From Nanobdellota archaeon (GTDB lineage Archaea > Nanobdellota > Nanobdellia > Woesearchaeales > GW2011-AR15): a stretch of 7,031 nucleotides of DNA. Position numbers and translations under genes: made by a program. The DNA lies in contig JAHIYL010000206.1 in NCBI GenBank assembly GCA_018815145.1, forward strand, positions 1 through 7,031, read 5' to 3'. Positions 1-6,094 of the stretch are shown piece after piece. The notes beneath the pieces were generated by a model. It worked only from the letters and a program-made list of their open reading frames with translations. It was not told the origin of the DNA and did not search any database. Position 1 is the stretch's first letter, and each line of letters begins with the position of its first letter.

Positions 1-1
1 A

Positions 2-718
2 AAATTGGAAGAGCAGCAAAAGGAAGAAGAAGAACTCCGAAGAAAATTGGAAGAGCAGCAAAAGGAAGAGGAGGAACACCTGAAAAAAGAAGAGCAGCAA
101 AAGGAAGAAGAAGAAGAAGAATTCCGAAGAAAATTGGAAGAGCAGCAAAAGGAAGAAGAAGAACTCCGAAGAAAATTGGAAGAGCAGCAAAAGGAAGAAG
201 AAGAACTCCGAAGAAAATTGGAAGAGCAGCAAAAGGAAGAGGAGGAACACCTGAAAAAAGAAGAGCAGCAAAAGGAAGAGGAGGAACACCTGAAAAAAGA
301 AGAGCAGCAAAAAGAAGAAGAACAAAAGCCAAAAAGTGACATAATTTTCAGAAAAATTGATGAAGACGATACAATAGGCATTGATACGGATGTTCTAAAA
401 GAAAAGGAATATGATTTTGAAGATTCTTCTGTATTTGATGAATTAGGATTTTCTGGATTTGAATCAAAAGAAGAGATAATTGAAAAGACAGAAGGAAAAG
501 AAGTAGCGCCTGAGGATCTGGATGCAATGATATTGGAGGCTGAAGAAAAAATAGAAAATAATGATTTTGAGAATATAACAGAGATTTATGATAAGATTTT
601 CAGTGCCTACAAAGATTTGGAAGAGGTCAGCTTCAATGAAAAAGAGCTTTTTAAGAATAAAATATCAAAGGTTTTTGCCAAAATCAAAGAATTCTACCAA
701 CATAGCATACATAATTAG
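2..718 (+). CDS. Charged tandem-repeat helical protein, N-terminus outside the window
   Basis: The frame is open at the left edge, so the true start is upstream; 238 residues are visible before a TAG stop. Residues 2-111 are eight tandem units of the form LEEQQKEEEELRRK or LEEQQKEEEEHLKK. A 14-residue unit equals two heptads, but Leu occupies only some core positions and Glu/Gln/Lys fill the rest. This suggests a long charged helix (single alpha-helix or weak coiled coil) rather than a strong coiled-coil zipper. Residues 112-238 are non-repetitive and acidic; roughly residues 170-238 look like two or three amphipathic helices. No signal peptide or membrane segment is visible in this part, so it is probably cytoplasmic or a soluble tail. 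The next gene on the same strand is a filament ATPase 101 bp downstream, but a promoter lies between them. I do not recognise the family. A structural, spacer or scaffold role is only inference from composition. Confidence 0.8.
   Translation, partial: KLEEQQKEEEELRRKLEEQQKEEEEHLKKEEQQKEEEEEEFRRKLEEQQKEEEELRRKLEEQQKEEEELRRKLEEQQKEEEEHLKKEEQQKEEEEHLKKEEQQKEEEQKPKSDIIFRKIDEDDTIGIDTDVLKEKEYDFEDSSVFDELGFSGFESKEEIIEKTEGKEVAPEDLDAMILEAEEKIENNDFENITEIYDKIFSAYKDLEEVSFNEKELFKNKISKVFAKIKEFYQHSIHN
5..334 (+). repeat. In-frame tandem repeat, eight units of 36-45 bp, with a higher-order duplication
   Basis: Units begin at 5, 47, 89, 134, 176, 218, 260 and 299. Lengths vary only in steps of 3 bp (39, 42 or 45 bp; the last is degenerate), so the frame is kept. 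Units 1, 4 and 5 (LRRK ending) are identical in DNA sequence, as are units 2 and 6 (HLKK ending); unit 7 equals these without its first codon. On top of this, 1-108 is identical to 172-279, so a block of several units was copied. Identity at silent positions argues for recent slippage or unequal recombination. The array continues to the left of the window, so its true length is unknown, and short reads could have collapsed it. Confidence 0.95.
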
Positions 719-724
719 CAGAGA

Positions 725-732
725 TTATTTTT
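725..732 (+). terminator. Possible T-rich archaeal terminator after the repeat gene
   Basis: A T-rich tract (TTATTTTT) lies seven bases after the TAG stop of the repeat-protein gene, followed by a further T-rich stretch to about 740. Archaeal transcription often ends at T-tracts without a hairpin, and none is evident here. The site is in a generally AT-rich gap, so the call is weak. Confidence 0.3.
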
Positions 733-747
733 GATATTTTCAAAACA

Positions 748-782
748 TTTAAAAAATATGTAGTTTATTCTTATGTATAAAA
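748..782 (+). promoter_or_regulatory. Candidate archaeal promoter for the filament ATPase operon
   Basis: Two TATA-like boxes lie in the gap before the ATPase gene: TTTAAAAAATA at 748-758 and TATAAAA at 776-782. With the usual archaeal spacing of about 25 bases to the start of transcription, the second would give a short leader of roughly 12-17 bases that still holds the ribosome site at 811-816; the first would give a leader of about 45 bases. The second is preferred. The whole gap is AT-rich, so chance matches are possible. Confidence 0.45.
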
Positions 783-810
783 TCTGAATAATTGTATTTT
801 CAGTCAAAAA

Positions 811-816
811 AGAGGT
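811..816 (+). promoter_or_regulatory. Ribosome binding site, unusually close to the ATPase start
   Basis: AGAGGT lies just three bases before the ATG at 820, closer than the 5-8 bases usually seen. No other in-frame start is nearby (the next Met is residue 64), and the protein aligns with its family from close to this Met, so the start is kept despite the short spacing. Confidence 0.5.
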
Positions 817-819
817 AAA

Positions 820-2328
820 ATGGAACCAAAGCACATAGATGCATATTCTATTACAGCAAATAATATTCCTCTCCAGATACAGATTTATTCAATCGCAGGC
901 CACCCTGTACCCTATTATCATCTTTCTTTGTTGAATCTGACAAAAGAGACCAAGCTTATAATTGAAAAAATCAGGGAGCAGATAATCAATGAGATAAATT
1001 TTGATCTGATGAACAAGGATGATGAAGGGGGAGAAGAGGGCATAAAAAAACAGTTCAAGACCAAGATACTAAGCCTTTTGGAAAAGAATTTCCCTGAACT
1101 CGATAAAGAAGTGCATCATTTTCTTGCGAACTATGTGGTCATCACAAGCCTTGGTCTGGCTGAGATTGAGTTTCTGCTGAAAGATCCGCACCTTGAAGAG
1201 ATAGTTATAAATAACGCAAAAGAGCCGGCATGGGTATACCACAGGGACCAAGGTTGGCTGAAAACAAATATTAGATTTGAAGATGAGAATAAGATAAGGC
1301 ATTTTGCAACCATGATTGGCAGGAATGTAGATAAGGGAATAACTCTTCTTGAGCCACTCCTGGATGCACATCTTGAGACAGGAGACAGGGTCAATGCGAC
1401 ACTTTCACCAATTACTGCCAAGGGCAATACAATAACCATCAGGAAATTCTCAGAAAAGCCCTGGACTATTGTTGATTTTCTTAATAATGGGACAACGGAT
1501 TTTAATTCTGCTGCCTTACTTTGGATGGCAATTGAGTTTGAATTGTCTATTCTCATTGCAGGTGGTACAGGATCCGGAAAAACATCTTTTTTGAATGTGC
1601 TATGCAATTTTTTCCCTCCAAATCAGAGGATAATTACTATTGAAGATACAAGGGAGCTCAGGCTTCCAAGCAGTCTGCATTGGGTACCTATGCAGTCCAG
1701 GCTCCCAAATCCGGAGGGAAAAGGAGCAATATCAATTCTCGATTGCATGATAAACACACTCAGGATGAGGCCGGACAGGATTCTTGTCGGAGAGGTCAGG
1801 AGGCAAAAGGAAGTTGAGGTTATGTTTGAAGCGATGCATACAGGTCACTCAGTATATGCCACAGTCCACGCAAGCAATGTGGATGAAACATTCATGAGGC
1901 TGACCAATCCGCCGTTGAATGTACCTAAGAATATGCTGGCTTCACTAGGATTGATTGTCGTCCAAAACAGGAACAGGAGAACAGGGCTTAGGAGGACCTT
2001 CCAGATAGCTGACCTTGATACTGACGGGACACCAAGGTTGATATTCCAGCATAATGCTGTTGATGATACGATGATGAAAGTTGCTGACCCAAGCAGGATG
2101 ATTGAGACCATAGGTCTCTATTCAGGGATGGACAAAGATGCAGTTTATCAGGACCTTCAGCAAAAGATTATGATATTGGAGTGGCTGGTGAAGAACAAGG
2201 TACCTGACGTGAATGAAATTGGAGAGATAATGAGTGAATTCTATACTCAAAAAGATGTATTGATGGATAAGATAACTGGCGGATTCACAAATACAGATAG
2301 CACAAAACCAAAAACACCGGGCAGGTGA
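820..2328 (+). CDS. Type II/IV secretion (type IV filament) ATPase, archaeal FlaI/EpdL/TadA type
   Basis: A 502-residue cytoplasmic hexameric motor ATPase that powers filament assembly or retraction through the inner-membrane platform. Residues 1-240 are the N-terminal domain, including the segment after HLEEIVINN that is typical of the TadA/VirB11/FlaI group. The catalytic domain shows Walker A GGTGSGKTS at 248-256 (Lys254), the Asp box IITIEDTREL at 271-280 (Glu275, Asp276), Walker B RPDRILVGEVR at 317-327 (Glu325), and the His box TGHSVYATVHA at 341-351 (His343, His350). All core catalytic residues are present. The archaeal-type RLTNPPLNVP motif follows at 360-369. Length is close to archaellum FlaI/ArlI (about 500 residues), but the partner proteins are split as in Epd/Tad systems, so it is not called arlI. 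Its TGA stop overlaps the start of the next gene by four bases, indicating translational coupling. Family confident; exact filament type unknown. Confidence 0.95.
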   Translation: MEPKHIDAYSITANNIPLQIQIYSIAGHPVPYYHLSLLNLTKETKLIIEKIREQIINEINFDLMNKDDEGGEEGIKKQFKTKILSLLEKNFPELDKEVHHFLANYVVITSLGLAEIEFLLKDPHLEEIVINNAKEPAWVYHRDQGWLKTNIRFEDENKIRHFATMIGRNVDKGITLLEPLLDAHLETGDRVNATLSPITAKGNTITIRKFSEKPWTIVDFLNNGTTDFNSAALLWMAIEFELSILIAGGTGSGKTSFLNVLCNFFPPNQRIITIEDTRELRLPSSLHWVPMQSRLPNPEGKGAISILDCMINTLRMRPDRILVGEVRRQKEVEVMFEAMHTGHSVYATVHASNVDETFMRLTNPPLNVPKNMLASLGLIVVQNRNRRTGLRRTFQIADLDTDGTPRLIFQHNAVDDTMMKVADPSRMIETIGLYSGMDKDAVYQDLQQKIMILEWLVKNKVPDVNEIGEIMSEFYTQKDVLMDKITGGFTNTDSTKPKTPGR

Positions 2329-3167
2329 TTATCATATTCCAAAATCTCTTAAAAAAAATATTCTCTGACCTAGGAAGCAATCTCAAGAAAGCCGGAAGAA
2401 GAGAGAAAAGTGATGCTTTTATCAAAAAATATTCTAGATATGCCTTTATATTTTCAGTCTTATTGACACTTTTTGGGCTTTTTGTCATACTTGAAGGTAT
2501 AGCGAACAGGGGATGGAAAACAATTTCTTTGGTATATATCATTTTTGTGTTCATTGTTTGTTTCATGTTTATTGCAACTGTTTTCTTTTCTATGCCTAAA
2601 CTTGAGATAAAGAAGAGAAAATTCGCTCTTGAGGCAGATCTTCTGTATTCATCCAGATTTCTTCTTCTAAAATTGGAGAGCGGAGCACCAATATTGAATG
2701 CCCTTATTGATGTTTCAAAACTGCACACAAAGTCAAGCAGGGTCATAGGTGAGATTGTATCTGATGTCTATCTTGGCACACCTATTGAAAAGGCCATCAA
2801 CATTGCTATTGAGAATTCTCCTTCAGAATCATATACAAAGATACTGGAAGAAATAAAAAATTCGCTTAAGACAGGAGCAGATCTTGAAAAAAGCCTCAAA
2901 TCAACTCTGGATACTCTTACCAAAGAACACATGATAGAGATTAAAGAATATGGAAAAAAATTATCTCCGCTTTCGATGATGTATATGATAATTGGCACAA
3001 TCCTGCCTGCAATGGGTTCAGCAATTCTTGTTGTTGCAACAGGATTTATTGAGCTCCCTGTGAGGACAGGCACAACAATTCTTGTTGTGATGCTTGTATC
3101 GTTGATAATCACACAGATGTTCTTCATACTTTTTTTTAAGGCACTTAAGCCGCAGGTGATGACCTGA
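2325..3167 (+). CDS. T2SSF-domain platform protein, first half (TadB/EpdJ-like)
   Basis: A 280-residue inner-membrane protein that should form the platform docked on the ATPase. Predicted membrane segments are about 39-57, 67-89, 216-240 and 249-271. Between the second and third lies a cytoplasmic four-helix T2SSF region (about 95-212) with the family pattern in the stretch starting at Leu106 and running through Leu117, Gly120, Ala121 and Leu127. A single T2SSF domain of this size matches TadB/TadC-type proteins, about half the length of archaellum ArlJ. The start used is GTG at 2325, overlapping the ATPase stop as GTGA; no in-frame ATG exists upstream of the first membrane segment. The Shine-Dalgarno-like AGGTGAT at 2323-2329 covers this GTG, so initiation may rely on re-initiation or on a rare ATC/ATA codon at 2331-2336. 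Which of TadB or TadC it is closer to cannot be settled by eye. Confidence 0.85.
   Translation: MIIIFQNLLKKIFSDLGSNLKKAGRREKSDAFIKKYSRYAFIFSVLLTLFGLFVILEGIANRGWKTISLVYIIFVFIVCFMFIATVFFSMPKLEIKKRKFALEADLLYSSRFLLLKLESGAPILNALIDVSKLHTKSSRVIGEIVSDVYLGTPIEKAINIAIENSPSESYTKILEEIKNSLKTGADLEKSLKSTLDTLTKEHMIEIKEYGKKLSPLSMMYMIIGTILPAMGSAILVVATGFIELPVRTGTTILVVMLVSLIITQMFFILFFKALKPQVMT
3154..3160 (+). promoter_or_regulatory. Shine-Dalgarno site for the second platform gene
   Basis: AGGTGAT matches the anti-Shine-Dalgarno end of archaeal 16S rRNA over seven bases and sits six bases before the ATG at 3167. It lies inside the last codons of the preceding gene and supports the chosen start. Confidence 0.7.
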
Positions 3168-4174
3168 TGGTGTCAATATTGTACAGTGTGGGAGATATTT
3201 TGGTCCCTTCAAAGTATGAATCGAAGCTGAAGAGCTATTTCTCTAAAGCAGGCCACACTAACGCACCCTATAAGCTCTTTGGTTCAGTGTTCTTTCTCAG
3301 CATATTTTTGGCCATTGGCGTGTTTTTTAAGGTGATTTCACCTTTGTTGCAGGGAAGCCCTATTCTGATGATAATCATTCTGCCATCACTATCTGTTTTG
3401 TTCATCTTTGCAAGTGCCATGGTAATGTGGATGTATTATGAGATTAAGCAGTTCAGAAGGACAGTGCAGATTGAGAAAGTCCTGCCGGATTTCTTGTCTG
3501 AAGTCTCAGTCAATCTTCGGGCAGGCATGACATTTGACAAATCTCTCTGGAATGCAGTTGAACCCGAATATACAGTGCTTGCAAAAGAGATTGAGATTGT
3601 GGCCAAAAAAGTTATGACCGGTGAAGATACAGAGACAGCACTTAAGGAATTTTCAGAGAAATATAACTCACCTTTACTGAAAGAATCGATTGACCTGATT
3701 GTTGTAGGTTTGAAATCAGGTGGAGAGATATCTGATCTCATTGACAGGGTTGTGGAGAATGTCAAGCAGGCATCATATCTGAGGAAGGAACTGATTGCGA
3801 ATGTGATGAGCTACGTCATATTCATTACAATGATATCTATTGTCATTGCACCTACATTATATGCGTTATCATTTAATTTGATGGTGATAATACAGGACTT
3901 GGGATCTAAAATAACCTCTTCAGCAGCAGGAGGTGGGGTTGCAGGTCTCACCAGTTTTGGTGAAGTGGTCATACAAAGAGAGGATTTCATCAGTTTCTCC
4001 AAATGGTGTATAGTGGTGATTGCAATCACATCTTCTCTTATCATTGCTGATCTGCGTGAAGGCAATATAAAGGGAAGCATCAAATATGTCTTTGTTTTCA
4101 TAGGTGTTGCTCTGGTCGTCTATCAGGTGATGTTTTTTGTCTTCTCAGGCATATTCGGCGGAATGGTTTCCTGA
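3167..4174 (+). CDS. T2SSF-domain platform protein, second half (TadC/EpdK-like)
   Basis: A 335-residue inner-membrane protein, the second part of the filament platform. Likely membrane segments are at about 37-57, 66-90, 211-235, 276-296 and 305-330. The cytoplasmic T2SSF region (about 100-205) carries recognisable family features: an IEKVLPDFLSEVSVNLRAGM stretch at 102-121, with the LPDFL and RAG elements usual for TadC/FlaJ proteins, and GLKSGGEISDLIDRV at 181-195. It then runs through LRKELIANVM into the third membrane segment, as archaeal FlaJ C-terminal halves do. The start codon overlaps the previous stop by one base (TGATG), and a strong Shine-Dalgarno site precedes it. Together the two proteins total 615 residues, comparable to one ArlJ, so this could be either an ancestral two-gene platform or a split gene; the separate starts, ribosome site and intact domains favour a true two-protein platform. 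Confidence 0.9.
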   Translation: MVSILYSVGDILVPSKYESKLKSYFSKAGHTNAPYKLFGSVFFLSIFLAIGVFFKVISPLLQGSPILMIIILPSLSVLFIFASAMVMWMYYEIKQFRRTVQIEKVLPDFLSEVSVNLRAGMTFDKSLWNAVEPEYTVLAKEIEIVAKKVMTGEDTETALKEFSEKYNSPLLKESIDLIVVGLKSGGEISDLIDRVVENVKQASYLRKELIANVMSYVIFITMISIVIAPTLYALSFNLMVIIQDLGSKITSSAAGGGVAGLTSFGEVVIQREDFISFSKWCIVVIAITSSLIIADLREGNIKGSIKYVFVFIGVALVVYQVMFFVFSGIFGGMVS

Positions 4175-4201
4175 TTCTTGGCCTTTGAATCTTTCGTGCA
4201 T

Positions 4202-4215
4202 AGAAAACTTTAAAA
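4202..4215 (+). promoter_or_regulatory. Archaeal promoter for the deacetylase-thyA-folA operon, probably leaderless
   Basis: A purine-rich AGAAAA (BRE-like, 4202-4207) precedes TTTAAAA at 4209-4215. The centre of that box is about 27 bases before the ATG at 4239, the usual distance from an archaeal TATA box to the transcription start. Transcription would thus begin at or next to the start codon. No Shine-Dalgarno sequence lies upstream of the ATG, which fits leaderless translation. Confidence 0.6.
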
Positions 4216-4238
4216 CTATTGTGAATTTAGTAATCATC

Positions 4239-5228
4239 ATGAAATTCATCTATAATAAACTGTTTTTGGAACATAATGACCCAGACCATCCTGAAAACAA
4301 TACACGGCTGTCATCAATAATTGATTTTGGAAAGATTGAAGAGACTCCACTTGAAGATATCCCTTATGCAGAGAAAGAGATTGGCCTTGTCCATACTGAT
4401 AGATATATACAAAAAGTGAAGTCCTTTGCCCAGGCAGGAGAATGGCTTGATGGCGATACCTACACAAGTAAAGACAGTTACAGGATTGCATGCTATGCTG
4501 CCGGAGCTGCAATCTTGGCTTCTGAAAGAAATGCATTCAGCCTGGCCAGGCCTCCGGGCCACCATGCGACAAAAGATTATCCTATGGGATTCTGCCTTTT
4601 CAACAATATAGCGGTCGCATCCAAGAATTTGGTTGATAAGGGTAAGAAGGTCTTTATATTGGATATTGACGGACATTTTGGGAATGGCACAGCTGATATT
4701 TTTCAGGAGGAAAGAAATATTCTTTTCATGTCCTTGCACCAGTACCCTGCATATCCAGGTTCAGGTTGGGTTGACAACATAGGTGGCGGTCCTGGAAAAG
4801 GACACATAATAAATGTGCCTCTGCCACCAGATTCTGGTGATGATCTATTGATGGATGCAATCACAAGATTGTTGCCTATAATCAGGGAGTTTGATCCGGA
4901 TCATGTGGGGATAAGTGCAGGTTTTGATGGGCATCTAATGGATCCGCTCCTGAATCTTAGATATACTTATAATTCATACTATGAGATTGGAAAATTGATG
5001 GCTGAGAATTTCAAAAATATATTTGCAGTCCTTGAAGGAGGATATAATATTGATGTCCTTCCAAAATGTGTATTTTGTCTTGGTGAGGGTATATCCGGAA
5101 AAAAACAGAGTCATTTTGAAGAAAGGACAACCAGTGAAAAGGACGTTATTGAAGATTATCAGATAAGAATCAAGGAACTGGAAGAAAATCTCTCAGAATT
5201 CTGGAATACAACAGAGGAGGAATTCTGA
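4239..5228 (+). CDS. Histone deacetylase / acetylpolyamine amidohydrolase family protein
   Basis: A 329-residue zinc-dependent amidohydrolase of the arginase-like fold; the family removes acetyl groups from lysine side chains, polyamines or small amides, and the substrate here is unknown. Seen motifs: DPDHPEN near 14-20, ARPPGHHA at 103-110 with the catalytic pair His108-His109, GFCLFNNIAVA at 117-127, zinc ligands Asp144 and His146 in DIDGHFGNGT, third zinc ligand Asp230 in SAGFDGHLMDPL, and the catalytic Tyr269 in LEGGYN. The usual second His after His146 is Phe147. The SAGFD and DPL elements place it with class II/bacterial-type members. A charged helical tail (about 295-329) ends in acidic residues. 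The frame is open upstream to 4137, but that region overlaps the platform gene in another frame and lacks family similarity, and ATG 4239 starts just before the conserved N-terminus. The stop overlaps thyA by one base. Catalytically complete by eye. Confidence 0.92.
   Translation: MKFIYNKLFLEHNDPDHPENNTRLSSIIDFGKIEETPLEDIPYAEKEIGLVHTDRYIQKVKSFAQAGEWLDGDTYTSKDSYRIACYAAGAAILASERNAFSLARPPGHHATKDYPMGFCLFNNIAVASKNLVDKGKKVFILDIDGHFGNGTADIFQEERNILFMSLHQYPAYPGSGWVDNIGGGPGKGHIINVPLPPDSGDDLLMDAITRLLPIIREFDPDHVGISAGFDGHLMDPLLNLRYTYNSYYEIGKLMAENFKNIFAVLEGGYNIDVLPKCVFCLGEGISGKKQSHFEERTTSEKDVIEDYQIRIKELEENLSEFWNTTEEEF
5214..5220 (+). promoter_or_regulatory. Strong Shine-Dalgarno site for thyA
   Basis: GAGGAGG lies seven bases before the thyA ATG at 5228, inside the final Glu codons of the deacetylase gene. 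It is the strongest ribosome site in the window and suggests high or independent translation of thyA. Confidence 0.8.
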
Positions 5229-6094
5229 TGAAAGCATATTTGGATGTTGTAAAGAAAGTATTTGAAAAAGGAGTGAAGAAGATTGACAGGACAGGAGTTG
5301 GAATAATCTCTGTTCCGGGAACAATATTTGAACATGATATGGAAAAAGGATATCCTCTTTTGACCACCAAGACAGTGCCTTTCAGGCTGGTGGCAAGTGA
5401 ACTTGAGTGTTTTATCAAAGGGATAACAGACAAGAAATGGTTACAGGAAAGAGGCAATCACATATGGGATGAATGGTGCACACCCCTGAAAATCAAGTAT
5501 GCACATGATGAAGAGACAAAAAAAAAGATGAAGGAAGAGCGTGACCTGGGTCCGCTGTACGGATGGGAATGGAGGCATTTTGGTGCTGAGTATGTGGATT
5601 ATAAAACAGATTATTCAGGAAAAGGAGTTGATCAGCTGAAGAGGCTTGTAAGACTCATTAAAGAGACGCCTGAAAGTCGGAGGATGCTGGTCCTTGCATG
5701 GAATCCTTTAGATATTGATAAGGTTGTACCGCCATTCTGCCACTATGGGTTTCAGGTCACAGTCAACAATGATAAGCTCAATCTGATGTGGAACCAGAGA
5801 TCAGTTGATGTGGCTCTTGGATTACCATTCAATATTGCCAGCTATGCATTGATGCTGCATCTCCTGGCAAAAGCGACAGGTTACAAAGAGGGAAAATTAG
5901 TTGGTTTTCTTGGAGATACACATATATATCTTAATCATACAGAAGGCCTGAAAGAACAGATAAAAAGAGAGCCATTTGGTCTTCCTGGAATTGTGACAGA
6001 AAATTTTACGACTATATTTGAATGGAAGTATACAGATACACTAGTTAAGGATTATGAGCATCATCCCAGAATTAGGTTTGAGGTAGCAGTATGA
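5228..6094 (+). CDS. thyA: Thymidylate synthase
   Basis: A 288-residue ThyA that methylates dUMP to dTMP using 5,10-methylenetetrahydrofolate, releasing dihydrofolate. Key residues, several at the same number as in the E. coli enzyme (264 residues): Arg21 in DRTG, Lys48, Glu58, Trp80 and Trp83 in IWDEW, Arg151-Arg152 in ESRR, nucleophile Cys171 in PPFCH (E. coli Cys146), Arg191, Ser192 and Asp194 in QRSVD, Asn202 in GLPFNIASYAL, and His232 with Tyr234 in GDTHIYLNH. The extra length is mostly a lysine/glutamate-rich insertion of about 17 residues between Trp83 and Tyr111, plus about 8 residues before the nucleophile. Cys61 replaces the Trp usual after Glu58-Leu-Leu. It is overlapped by one base at its start and by four at its end, so it is cotranslated with its neighbours. 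It is immediately followed by folA, which recycles its dihydrofolate product. Confidence 0.97.
   Translation: MKAYLDVVKKVFEKGVKKIDRTGVGIISVPGTIFEHDMEKGYPLLTTKTVPFRLVASELECFIKGITDKKWLQERGNHIWDEWCTPLKIKYAHDEETKKKMKEERDLGPLYGWEWRHFGAEYVDYKTDYSGKGVDQLKRLVRLIKETPESRRMLVLAWNPLDIDKVVPPFCHYGFQVTVNNDKLNLMWNQRSVDVALGLPFNIASYALMLHLLAKATGYKEGKLVGFLGDTHIYLNHTEGLKEQIKREPFGLPGIVTENFTTIFEWKYTDTLVKDYEHHPRIRFEVAV
6080..6084 (+). promoter_or_regulatory. Shine-Dalgarno site for folA
   Basis: GAGGT lies six bases before the ATG at 6091, within the last codons of thyA, and supports that start in the ATGA overlap. Confidence 0.6.

Noticed and set aside
5..298. CRISPR-like array
   Set aside because: Units are contiguous without unique spacers, keep a reading frame and encode a Glu/Lys/Gln-rich helix; it is a protein-coding tandem repeat.
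1131..1607. Long open frame on the minus strand within the ATPase gene (158 codons)
   Set aside because: It is antisense to strongly conserved ATPase motifs, including Walker A, and its protein has no domain character; it is a shadow of the real gene.
2285..2746. Open frame of 153 codons on the minus strand across the ATPase-platform junction
   Set aside because: Opposite to a clear operon with overlapping genes, and no promoter or ribosome site is visible for it.
2325..4174. A single platform gene broken by a frameshift
   Set aside because: Each half has a complete T2SSF domain with its own membrane segments, a start codon, and for the second a strong ribosome site; two-gene platforms are normal in Tad and Epd systems.
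4137..4238. A longer start for the deacetylase gene, adding 34 residues
   Set aside because: The added stretch lies in another frame of the platform gene and in the promoter gap, and has no family similarity; the conserved N-terminus begins just after ATG 4239.
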